Shown: positions 10,025 to 18,514 of the stretch, one piece after another
Layout: every line of letters starts with the position of its first letter
Numbering within the stretch: position 1 is the stretch's first letter
Source of the DNA: Salpingoeca rosetta
Taxonomy: Eukaryota; Opisthokonta; Choanoflagellata; Craspedida; Salpingoecidae
DNA: 23,771 nucleotides
Direction: 5' to 3'
NCBI RefSeq assembly: GCF_000188695.1
Contig: NW_004754932.1
Span: 169,292 to 193,062 of the forward strand
Made by a program: the position numbers and the translations under genes
The notes under the pieces: model-generated
The model's database searches: none
What the model was told of the DNA's origin: nothing
What the model saw: only the letters and a program-made list of their open reading frames with translations

Positions 10025-10291
10025 TGTGTGTGTGTGCGTGCGTGTGTGTGTGTGTGTGCGTGCGTGTGTGCGTGTGTCTTTCTCTTTGTGGTCAACTTGT
10101 TTGTTCCCGTGTTTCCTTGGTTTCCTTTGGTTCCTTTGTTCGTTTGTTACCCATGCCCGCTTGCTTCCCATTCCAACCTCATCACACACAAAACAAGCGC
10201 GCGCGCGCACACACCTTTGACACGGCCAACCACAGACCTGGAGGAGATGTTGATGGCTGCGGAATCGTCACATCAGGCGCAGAGCATGTAG
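7164..10291 (+). CDS. RAD52: RAD52-like recombination mediator with long Gln/Ser-rich tail
   Basis: RAD52 anneals single-stranded DNA and helps load RAD51 in homologous recombination in the nucleus. Exons: 7164-7337, 7688-7849, 8059-8119, 8400-8454, 8596-8674, 9030-9918, 10236-10291; phases agree and give 491 residues. The annealing domain (about 20-175) contains [48 protein letters not shown] and [13 protein letters not shown], closely matching eukaryotic RAD52. The KR pair at 147-148 matches DNA-binding basic residues of the human protein; a further arginine is Lys151 here. From 178 on the protein is low-complexity, with 22 consecutive Gln at 264-285 and another 10 at 387-396; I do not recognise RPA- or RAD51-binding motifs. 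The tail ends [18 protein letters not shown]. The start ATG at 7164 is the first in frame. The annealing core is firm; the long tail is open and spliced in phase. Confidence 0.9.
7338..7540 (+). repeat. Compound GT then CT repeat in RAD52-like intron 1
   Basis: A GT-rich tract begins at the donor itself (7338) and passes into TCTCTG and then pure CT repeats at about 7444-7537. Sense RNA would carry a long UCUCUC stretch. Confidence 0.95.
8120..8252 (+). repeat. Compound GT repeat forming the donor of RAD52-like intron 3
   Basis: GT dinucleotides start at the donor at 8120 and continue with TCTGAC and CGGTCT interruptions to about 8252. Confidence 0.95.
8704..8819 (+). repeat. (GGT)n trinucleotide repeat in RAD52-like intron 5
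   Basis: About 38 uninterrupted GTG/GGT triplets lie in the intron spanning 8675-9029. They read as polyvaline on one strand and polyhistidine or polythreonine on the other, but stop codons and position show they are not coding. Confidence 0.98.
8885..8938 (+). repeat. (CA)n microsatellite in RAD52-like intron 5
   Basis: About 54 bp of CA lie 65 bp downstream of the GGT array in the same intron. It is one of the few sense-strand CA tracts. Confidence 0.98.
9951..10078 (+). repeat. Compound (GT)n/(GCGT)n repeat in RAD52-like intron 6
   Basis: Alternating purine-pyrimidine sequence of GT and GCGT units follows the donor at 9919 and a G9-type homopolymer near 9942-9952. Confidence 0.95.
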
Positions 10292-10570
10292 CCACACCCT
10301 GCGCTGGTCTGTGCACATCCCATCCCATCACGCCAAATTGCTTGTGCTTGTACTGATGTTTGTGCTGTATTATTCCGCATGCATGTGCATTTTGTTTGGT
10401 TGGTTTATGCTTTACGTACATATGCTGCGCACATCATACTCAAGCAAGCAAGAATAAACGACGATTGTACAATGCTTCAACAAAAGTTGCTTTTGCGCGT
10501 GAGCGGCAACACACAACTTCAAAGCAAGTCATCAGACACACACGCACACGCACAACTGCAAGTCGAAAGG
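10292..10570. other. RAD52-like 3' flank with AATAAA signal
   Basis: This holds the likely 3' UTR of the RAD52-like gene. An AATAAA hexamer sits at 10453-10458, about 165 bases after the stop, and is a plausible polyadenylation signal. No other gene is seen. Confidence 0.5.
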
Positions 10571-10670
10571 NNNNNNNNNNNNNNNNNNNNNNNNNNNNNN
10601 NNNNNNNNNNNNNNNNNNNNNNNNNNNNNNNNNNNNNNNNNNNNNNNNNNNNNNNNNNNNNNNNNNNNNN
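10571..10670. other. Assembly gap of 100 N
   Basis: Exactly 100 N, the usual placeholder for a gap of unknown size. It is followed immediately by CAA and CA repeats, so the gap probably reflects collapsed or unsequenced repeat. Confidence 1.
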
Positions 10671-10745
10671 CAACAACAACACACACACACACACACACAA
10701 GACACACACACACACAGAACACAAACACACATTCACTCACTCACA

Positions 10746-10776
<31 letters not shown>

Positions 10777-10799
10777 AACACACACACACGGGCGCACGG
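10671..10799. repeat. CAA and CA repeats beside the assembly gap
   Basis: (CAA)n then interrupted (CA)n sequence runs to the stop codon of the methyltransferase gene. It would be the 3' UTR of that minus-strand gene. Confidence 0.9.
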
Positions 10800-11392
10800 C
10801 TACTTCTTGACCCATCTGCCGAGGGCGGTGCGCTCCTCGCGGCCGCGATGGCACATGTCGTCTGGCAGCATCTCCAGGGTTGTGGCCGTGAACCCGAGCG
10901 GCTCCAGCAGCGACTTGACCAGGTCCATGCTCATGGCATATGGCGGGCCGCCCTCCTTCTCCACAATGGGGAAGATGAGCGTGACCAGCTCCCCCTGTGG
11001 CGCCAGCAGCTTGTGCATCTGCGCGGCCCACTTCTCGCGCGCGTTCGGGTGCAGCGCACACAGGAACGTGTAGTCGTAGATGACGTCAAACTGGCCCTCC
11101 AGCTCAAAGAAGTTGGCCGCGCGCAGCTCCAGGAGACCCTCCTTCGGCTTGTCCTCGACAGAGTCCACAAACTCCTGTGCGGCCTTGACGGCCGTGTGCG
11201 CAAGGTCCACGCCGAGCGTCTGGTAGCCGTGTCGCGCAAACTCCAGCGGTGCGTATGCCCGCCCGCACCCAGGCACCAGCGCACGCCCTGTGGTTGTGGC
11301 AACACGAATACCAGGGACGGCGGTGCGTGTGATTGTGTGTGATTGTGTGATTGTGTGTGTGTGTGCGTGTGCGTATGTGATTGTGATTGTGT

Positions 11393-11439
<47 letters not shown>

Positions 11440-12204
11440 CATGAGCTTGACGTCGCTGAACGCATCAACGCAAGTGAAAACACAGATACAAACACAAACA
11501 CAACCACAAGTGCAGACACAAACACAAGCAGACACAGAATCACCAGCAAACGCACGCACCAACACATAACATTCATTCACCTTTGGGAAGGGCGTTGGTG
11601 TCGAGGAGGTGCTTGAGGATAGGGGCTGGGCCCCTGGCGTCAAAGCGTTGTCCAGGCTCCAAGCCATCAGCCCAAATCTGCTCCCATGTCTCCGAGACGC
11701 CAGCGCGCGTCTTGTCGTCGTGCTGCTCCTCCGGGGTCAGGTTTGTAACTTCCCGCGTGTTCTTTGCCGTCGTCTTCTTCTTTGTGCACTCCATGTCGCT
11801 CATGTCTGCTGGTGCTGGTGCTGGTGGTGTGTCTGCGTCTGTGTTTGACTTTGCGTTTGACTTTGCGTTTGCGTTTGTGTGTGTGCTTGTGGCGAAGAAA
11901 GCTGCGGTGTGCTGAAGTTGATGTGGTCGTGGTCGCCGTGGCAGAGCTGTCGTTGTTGTCCGAGCCAAGCTGCGCTGCAAAAAATGCCCTGCACGCAGAC
12001 ACAACAGATGTGTGCACAGCAGCAGCACCACGGCAGTACCGTGAGACCTAGCGTGTCTGTGTTGGCGTCATCATCACCATCATCATCACCACGCATCATC
12101 GCCAACAAGGCAACAGGCAGCAACCATGACGAGCAGCACACGAACACCACCACCATCAACAAACCTCGTCCGGCGCCGCGGCAAAACAGTGCTCTCAACA
12201 TCAT
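10800..12204 (-). CDS. Halide/thiol S-methyltransferase (TPMT superfamily), probably mitochondrial
   Basis: An S-adenosylmethionine-dependent enzyme of the TPMT superfamily, closest to plant and fungal HOL-type halide/thiol methyltransferases, which methylate halides, thiocyanate or bisulfide. Exons on the minus strand: 12204-12165, 11988-11581, 11287-10800; phases agree and give 311 residues. The catalytic part starts ETWEQIWADGLEPGQRFD (about 113-130). SAM motif I is ALVPGCGRAY (about 152-161), VDLAHTAV follows, and YDYTFLCALHPNAREKWA is the family hallmark. GGPPYAM and a terminal LGRWVKK also match. The first 63 residues contain no Asp or Glu, many Arg, and start MMLRALFCRGAGRG: a typical mitochondrial presequence. 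An internal ATG (11803; Met76) would give a 236-residue form of ordinary family length. The exact substrate cannot be told from sequence. Confidence 0.88.
11330..11440 (-). repeat. GT/GATT-type repeats in the methyltransferase intron 2
   Basis: The plus strand reads GTGATT and (GT)n to 11438, so the sense strand of this minus-strand gene carries CA, opposite to most introns in the window. The intron spans 11288-11580. Confidence 0.9.
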
Positions 12205-13600
12205 GAAAAGTGCTCCCCCGAACGCAAAACAAAAAAGTCAACAACTAACATAAAAAAGCATGGAATCAATTTGGTCACACCAGTTATTTTTTTTCATGTT
12301 CCTTCGTGTAGGTCGTTGCAAATTGCACCACCCAACCGACTTGGTTGCACTTCCCGCACCCAACCACCCACGCGTTGCAAAATGAACTTTTCAAGTCGCC
12401 CTGTATGCGCATTAGGCCAACAAGCACGAGCAAGCGCAGCAGCAACAAGAACAACACGTGGTGGTGGATCGTTCGTTTTGATCTAGGTTTCGGCTGTCCT
12501 GGCAAACCGTTTTTTTGCCCCGCGTGGTGCGTGAGCAATGTCCTTCTTCGTCATGCTCGTTTTGTTTGCTTGTTGCTGCTGCCCCGCCTCCTCCTCCACA
12601 CACACACGCCCACGTTGCCTTGCTTGCTTGCGTCGTTGCCTCGTGTTTGTGTTTTGTTTGGATGCTTGGCTTTCGCTGTGGCCTTGTGTGTGTGCGTGTG
12701 CATGTGTGCGTGGCGCGCACATAAACACAACCACATGCCACACACATGCACGCGCTCTCCACACACGCACATACACACACCCCCACGACGAGCAAACAAA
12801 CAGTTGTTTCGCCCTCTCCTTCCTCTCCTTCCTCTCTCCTTCTTCCTCCCCCCCCCGCTACATACCCACGCAGGAACTCCTTCACTTTTGTTTTTTGTCC
12901 TTGGTGAGCGAGCGGGCAACTGGTTTCCCCTGTCATGACGCTGATTGTGCTCAGCGCTTTTGCTTGCTCTGTTTGTTCACGTCCTCCTTCCTTCCCTTTG
13001 TTTTGGTTTGTTTGTTGTTTGTCGCGCTCACGCATGCTTGCTATCTTTGACTTGCCTTCTTGCTTGCTCGTGTTTGTTTGGTTCGTTCGTTCGTTCGTGA
13101 TTTCCCATGCACTCACCCCAGCACATCAACACATTAACATCGCACACACTTCACAGCGCGACACATACACACACACGTGTCCAACGGTCCTTTCCCAAGC
13201 AGGTGCGAGTAAAGACGGGGAACAAACACTTTTTGTGGGTGCCTGTGTTGTTTCTTTTTTTCTCGCTCCATCTTCGCTGACCATGTGCGTGCCGGTGTGC
13301 TTGCCTGTTTGCCGATGTGACACGCATTCTTGCTTGTTTGCTTGCTTTGTTAGTCATCTTCAGCCATCATCACGTGCCTGGCTTGTCCTGTCGAACCAAA
13401 CTCACGCATGTCGACCGCTGCTGTTTGTGTTGTTTATTTGGTCTCTTCGTGTTTCTTGCCCCTGCCTTGCTCAATTCCCGCAGCACACCACAACACACGC
13501 TCCAGCTCAGCAAATCTGCCTGCCTGCAAGCACATCACCCCCTATCGACAAGTATGTTTGTGGGTGGGTGGGTGTGGTTGTCTTTGTGGCTTGTTTGTTT

Positions 13601-13652
13601 GTGTTTGTCGAGTGTGTTTGTCGAGTGTGTTTGTCGAGTGTGTTTGTCGAGT
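13601..13652. repeat. 13-bp tandem repeat GTGTTTGTCGAGT, 4 copies
   Basis: Four perfect 13-bp units are followed by degenerate GT/CTGT repeats to about 13745. No coding role is apparent. Confidence 0.95.
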
Positions 13653-14244
13653 GTGTTTGTTTGTGTTTGTGTGTGTCTGTGTCTGTGTGTCTGTGTGTGT
13701 GTGTGTGTGTCTGTCTGTTTCTGTGCCTGTGTGTGTGTCTGTGGGTCGATGCAGATGCACGTGCTATGACTGTGCCGTTGTGCCTGTGCCGTTGTGCCAT
13801 GTGCTCCCTCAACAAGAACCACCATCGACTCACATTCCACCACACCCGCACACCCACACACCACATTGTCCTCCCCCCGTTCTGTCCGTCCCCAATCCCC
13901 CCCCCCCCAAACAACCACACACACTGGTTCAAACGCGTTCCCATGCATGGTCTTGTGCATCCCATCTACCCTGTTCATGACTTTCATAGTCGCTTGTGGG
14001 CTTTGAATTTTTTTTGTTGGCTTTGTTGTTGTGAGCGCGAGCAAGCAAACAAACCACCCGGACCTTGCCACGTGCCTCTTCACCTCACGCATCCCGAACA
14101 CGACAACCTCAGCTGCACCCTTTTCGTTGCTGCCTTTCCCAGCCTCTTCGCACGCGTTTGACCACAACGTTCGACACAGCAAGCCACAAGCGTGCCTGAG
14201 TGACCCTTCTCAACAACCCCCCCCCCTTCACAACACAGGTACAC

Positions 14245-14248
<4 letters not shown>

Positions 14249-14314
<66 letters not shown>

Positions 14315-14342
14315 TGCCTGTCTGTCTGTCTGTCTGTCTGCC
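14249..14342 (+). repeat. (GT)n followed by (CTGT)n in the presumed 5' UTR intron of the bHLH gene
   Basis: About 64 bp of GT begin 10 bases after a candidate donor at 14239 and pass into CTGC/CTGT tetranucleotides. Confidence 0.95.
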
Positions 14343-14747
14343 TGAGTGTGTTTGTTCAGCCACACACATGGGCGTACGCGACCACGTGTCTTGTGTCCGC
14401 CTCCCCCCCCCCCTCCTCTCTCTTTCCTGCTGGCTGCTTGCCCTTTTGTTCTTTCTGGTTTGCTCTGTTCATTGTTTTCTGTTGTTCACCTGTGTGTCGG
14501 CGACACACATGCATCGGTTAGCAACCCCCCCCCCACCCCGAGTGGATAGAGTGTCATGTTCCGTCCTCCTCCTCCTCCTCTCTGACTGCTCCATGTCTCA
14601 TTTGTCGACACATTGCATTTGCACTGACTTTGCCAACACTTTTGCTCACCACCTCGCCCAAACACCACCTCCTCGCCCCAACACCACAACACACCTCTCG
14701 TCTTCCTCCCCCCTCCCTGCCTCCCTCTCTGCAGGCGTTGTTGTGCC

Positions 14748-16585
14748 ATGTCTGCTGAGAGCAGTCAAGATGCCGTTGCCACCCAACACCGAGGCGTAGT
14801 CCCCAACGTCCCCAACGGCGGCGTGCACTCTGCCTCCTCCCAGTTTCAGCCCTTCAAGCAGGCCGCCGCCCCACAGCAGCAGTTTCACAACCAGCAGCTC
14901 GTGCCCGGTGCATTTCAGGCCCCAGCCGCCTACCAGCAGCAACAACAACAGCTGTTCGCCCAGCAACAGCATGCAAATGGCCACGCAAATGGCCACGCAA
15001 ATGGCCATGCGAATGCGCATGCGAATGGACATGCCGACGGCAACGGCAACGGACATGACGCTGTAACCAACAGCCAACAGGCGCGCAGCAAGACCCCCAT
15101 AGCCACACAACTGCTTGAAGAAGGCGATGCAATGACGACGAGCACCCGCCGGCGGGCCGGCAGCCTGTCGCGGGCGCGGGCATCGAGCCTGCCCATTGCG
15201 CCCAAGGGCGTACCGCTGCGCCGCGACCAGACCAAGGCATACCTCAAGGCAACCACCCGCGCCACCGCGTCGCCAATCACCGCGGACCACATCTCGCAGC
15301 ACCTGCACGACCTGTCGATGAGCCCGGCCACCACCATCGCCGTCACCACCACGGCCAGCAGCCCCGGGCCCCACCCCACGGCTACCAACGGCGGCGTGCG
15401 CACGCGCTCCAAGCTCTCACACGAGCAGCAGCACCCAAAGGACGAGGCGGTGGTTGGCGATGGGGCCATGGGCCGTCCGCGCGCACACACGTTGCAGGTG
15501 CCCATGTACGCCCCGAGCCCGGGCGCGATGGAGGTGACGCCGACAAAGGCAGGGACGCCGCGGGCGCGCCGCAGCTCGCGAAACGGCTCCAGGCCGCGCG
15601 GCAGCCGGTCCAAGAGCAAAGTGGAGGAGCCCGTGCAGCCAGACTCTGGCAGCGACGAGGACAACGCCGGCGACGATGATGACGACGACGACGACGACGG
15701 CACCCACCCGCGCTCCCGCCGCGTCTGCCACAACGGTAAGAGCCACAGCCCGTGTCACGTGTGCTTGTGTTGTTGGGGGGGGGGGGAATGTGTGTGCATG
15801 TGTGGTACGTGTGTGTGTGGGTGTGGGTGTGTGTGTGTGTGCTGTGTATGTGTATATGTGTGTGTGAATGTATGCGTGTGTGTGGTGTGTGTGTGTGTGT
15901 GTGGTGTGTGTGCGTGTACATGTGTGCGTGTACATGTGTGCGTGTGCGTGTGTTTGCGTGCGACCGCGTTTCTCTCTGTCTGTCGAACTGCGTCCTTGTT
16001 TCACATACATACATACACGCATCTCCCTCTCTCCCCTATCGCCTCACCACCTCACTCACAACCCCCTCCCCCACAACAAAAATACGCATAAACACAGAGC
16101 GCGAGCGGAGCCGGCGCAAGAACCTGCGCCAGTGCTTCCTGCGCTGCCAGCAGGTGACGCCGTCGATTGCGCACGACCGGAATGTGGCGGACCGGGTGCT
16201 GCTGCAGGAGACGCGGGACTATGTGATGAAGCTGCAGGAGGACCACGACACGCTGCGCCGCTCCATCCGCGACCTCGAGTTTGAGCTCCTCGTCGCGCGC
16301 TCGGGCCACCCCGAGGTGTTTGGCGAGGACCGCGCAGAGATGGAGAAGCTTGCTGAGCACCTGGCCCGGCTCAGCAGCCGTGAGGGCGCGTCCATGCTGC
16401 TGCAGGCCATGGACGAGTCTGAGGGCGGCGGGCTCAACGAGTCGTACCACGGCAGCACGGAGTACAGTCAGCACATGGCCGCTGTCACAACCGCGCACGC
16501 AAACGGCAATGGCAACGGTGCAGGCAGGCAGGCGCGCAGGGGCGGTTACGTTGTCGGGCGCAGACAACGGCAGGTTACCGTATGA
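14748..16585 (+). CDS. bHLH-leucine zipper transcription factor of the Myc/Max/Mxd type
   Basis: A nuclear DNA-binding protein expected to dimerise and bind CACGTG E-boxes. Exons are 14748-15735 and 16098-16585, joined in phase, giving 491 residues. Residues 1-327 are disordered: Gln-rich, then a five-fold NGHA-type repeat (about 76-95), Ser/Arg- and Thr-rich stretches, and an acidic run of nine Asp. The basic region HNERERSRRKNL (328-339) has the His, Glu and Arg positions (328, 332, 336) used by class B bHLH proteins to read CACGTG; NLRQCF resembles helix 1 of Mnt/Mxd (HLKECF-like). Helix 2 is about 359-374 (VADRVLLQETRDYVMK). Leu375, Leu382 and Leu389 are spaced as a zipper. The intron splits the basic region exactly between Asn329 and Glu330. 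The tail is Gly/Asn-rich. Whether it is Myc, Max or Mxd cannot be decided; no Myc box is evident. Confidence 0.85.
14973..15032 (+). repeat. 12-bp coding repeat (Ala-Asn-Gly-His) in the bHLH protein
   Basis: Five 12-bp units, three nearly perfect, encode ANGH-type tetrapeptides near residues 76-95 of the bHLH protein. Confidence 0.9.
15787..15958 (+). repeat. GT-rich repeats in the bHLH gene intron
   Basis: Interrupted GT with GTACAT and GTGC variants fills the middle of the intron 15736-16097. A G11-type homopolymer at 15775-15786 precedes it. Confidence 0.9.
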
Positions 16586-16628
16586 CCACAACAGCAGCCG
16601 CTCCTCTTGTTCTTGTGGTTCGTGTAGC

Positions 16629-16629
<1 letters not shown>

Positions 16630-16669
<40 letters not shown>
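16630..16669 (+). repeat. (GAT)n trinucleotide repeat in the bHLH 3' UTR
   Basis: About 13 uninterrupted GAT triplets start 45 bases after the stop codon. Confidence 0.97.
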
Positions 16670-17154
16670 TATTAGTTTGTCCCCGTGTGTCCAAATCACT
16701 CAGGAGCTGCGAGTGTGCTGGTAGCGATGTCGGGCGTGTTGAGGGGATTGCCATGCGAACGCCATGCTGTTGGCATGGTTGCACTTGCCAAACCCTTTTG
16801 CAACCCCCCCTCCCCCGCTCTTTCTTTTAGTTTGCTTCCCGTCAAGGCCTGTGCTTGGATGGTTTCCGTTACATTACAACACTAAACACACGTTTATGAC
16901 GGTCCCCTGCTCGTTTCATTCTTCCCTTCCCTTCTTTTTCGCATTGTCACTCTCTTGTCTGTTGTTTCGCATGAGTCCCGCCTTGCCTTCTTACTCTTCC
17001 TTTTCTTTACCCTTTTTGTTTGCTTGCAAGCATGCTGTTGTTCTTTTGCGCCGCATTGCTTGAGCGTTTATTCGCATCAAAGGCTGCCCTATAAATTGAC
17101 CACATCGTACGCTCAACGAATGGGTTGTGGGTGTGTATTGGAGGGGGGGCTTGT

Positions 17155-17156
<2 letters not shown>

Positions 17157-17243
<87 letters not shown>

Positions 17244-17272
17244 TGGTGGTGGTGGTGTGTGTGTGTGTGTGT
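17157..17272. repeat. (GT)n with internal (GGT)n
   Basis: About 85 bp of GT, five GGT triplets, then another 16 bp of GT. Confidence 0.97.
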
Positions 17273-17516
17273 CTTAATCAACTCAGGTTACGATTCGTAT
17301 TGCACCCGAGGATCGATATGCACCTAGCTGAGAGTCTATTGCTGGCGGGCATCCACGGGCATAACTCATCTCGGTCACTGGTCACCCTTTATGATTTATG
17401 CGAACTCCCATTTATACATAAATGAGGAGCGAAGACGCGTCCGACGCGGAGGACCCTTCCATCAGCCAGTTTACACTCTGCCAGGCTCAATCTACCGTCA
17501 GAATGAACCATGCAAA

Positions 17517-17547
<31 letters not shown>

Positions 17548-18153
17548 CGTGTGTCGTGTGTGTGTGTGTCTGTGTGTGTGTTGTGTGTGTGTGTATGTGT
17601 GTGTGTCTGTGTGTCTGTGTGTGTGTGTGTGTCTGTCTGTCCATCTGGGTATCTGCCTATCTCTGTGCCACTCCACTCTATCCATCCACCCATTCCTCCA
17701 CCCCTTCCATTGCGCCGTCCCTATATTCCTCCATTCCCCCTCCACCTCCGTCTCTCATCCTGCCATTGCGTTCGGGCGTTTATGGATCGACCAACTAAAG
17801 ACAAGTGGGTGGGGGGCGGAAGGGTCAGCTACACGCAGATAAGCCGAGTGAGAATCAACATCCCAAACAAAGGTGCGGAAGACAGAGCGAAGCACAACGA
17901 GGCAGTATGGTGGCGAGGGAAAGTGACAACGGCATGCAAACGCAGGTGGACAGGGGCAGGGACTCTCAAGAGCGCAACGAAGATGAAACAAACAAACAAA
18001 CAAACCAAGGAGTGAATGAATGAATTGGGCAAATGGTACATGATGCGGAATGGGAAAAGTATACAAACAAAAAGAGAAAGAGACGTAGAGAGGAGACAGC
18101 AAGCAAGGGCTAACATGCAAACCAGACGTATGCGTGCATGCGTGCGTGCGTGC

Positions 18154-18186
<33 letters not shown>

Positions 18187-18353
18187 GAGGGGGGAATGTA
18201 AGTTGTCGCAGCTGCCATGCTTGGTGTCGACAATGGCGACCGGCACACAGCAACGCAAAGCACACGCAAGCAAGCACAGCGCACGGCAAGGCCAAAACGC
18301 ATTGCTGTTCACTGTTATCAGCGGACCAATACGCACGCGAAAACACGCACAAA

Positions 18354-18506
18354 CACATCTGTACACACACACACACATCTGTACACACAAACACACCTGT
18401 ACACACCTGTACACACCTGTACACACAAACACATCAACACACCCACATACACACTACATCAACACACCCACATACACACTACATCAACACACCCACATAC
18501 ACACAC
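18354..18506. repeat. CTGTACACAC repeats followed by three 25-bp repeats
   Basis: Repeated CTGTACACAC-type units fill 18359-18430. Three perfect 25-bp copies (ACATCAACACACCC plus CACATACACACT-like sequence) start at 18431, 18456 and 18481. The array ends nine bases before the stop codon of the minus-strand membrane protein, so it would be its 3' UTR. Confidence 0.93.
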
Positions 18507-18514
18507 ACACAAAA

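Larger units (their letters stand above)
12205..14747. other. Divergent spacer and presumed 5' leader of the bHLH gene
   Basis: I find no supported coding exon on either strand here. The open frames are low-complexity readings of T/G-rich or C/A-rich DNA. A likely 5' UTR intron of the bHLH gene runs from a donor at 14239 (ACAG then GTACAC) to an acceptor ending CTCTGCAG at 14734, just 13 bases before the ATG. Six CACGTG hexamers occur (12455, 13174, 13371, 14069, 14245, 14383). Homopolymer C runs of about 9-10 are frequent from 13890 onward. Confidence 0.55.
16586..18514. other. Convergent repeat-rich spacer between the bHLH and membrane-protein genes
   Basis: I see no gene I can support. 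The bHLH 3' UTR has a (GAT)13-type run at 16630-16669. A TATA-like TATAAATT is at 17090-17097. (GT)n with a short (GGT)n insert covers 17157-17272. The block 17273-17520 is non-repetitive and unexplained. GT repeats return at 17519-17640, then C/T-rich sequence to 17760. A block at 17770-18120 is purine-rich on the plus strand with AAAC repeats near 17988-18004. GT at 18150-18186 and CA/CTGTAC repeats at 18354-18506 follow. Confidence 0.7.

Noticed and set aside
9395..10210. Minus-strand frame opposite the RAD52 tail
   Set aside because: Leu/Cys runs are the antisense of CAG/CAA codons; no domain is seen.
12412..14182. Several 150-400-codon frames in the divergent spacer
   Set aside because: All are Cys/Val/Leu- or Thr/His-rich low-complexity translations without domain or good start context.
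17422..18015. 197-codon frame including MRSEDASDAEDPS
   Set aside because: It runs through a GT microsatellite and ends in Lys/Thr repeats. The first 30 codons are kept only as a finding.
18431..18504. Regular 25-bp repeats suggesting a CRISPR array
   Set aside because: The copies are directly adjacent without spacers and the genome is eukaryotic; this is a minisatellite.
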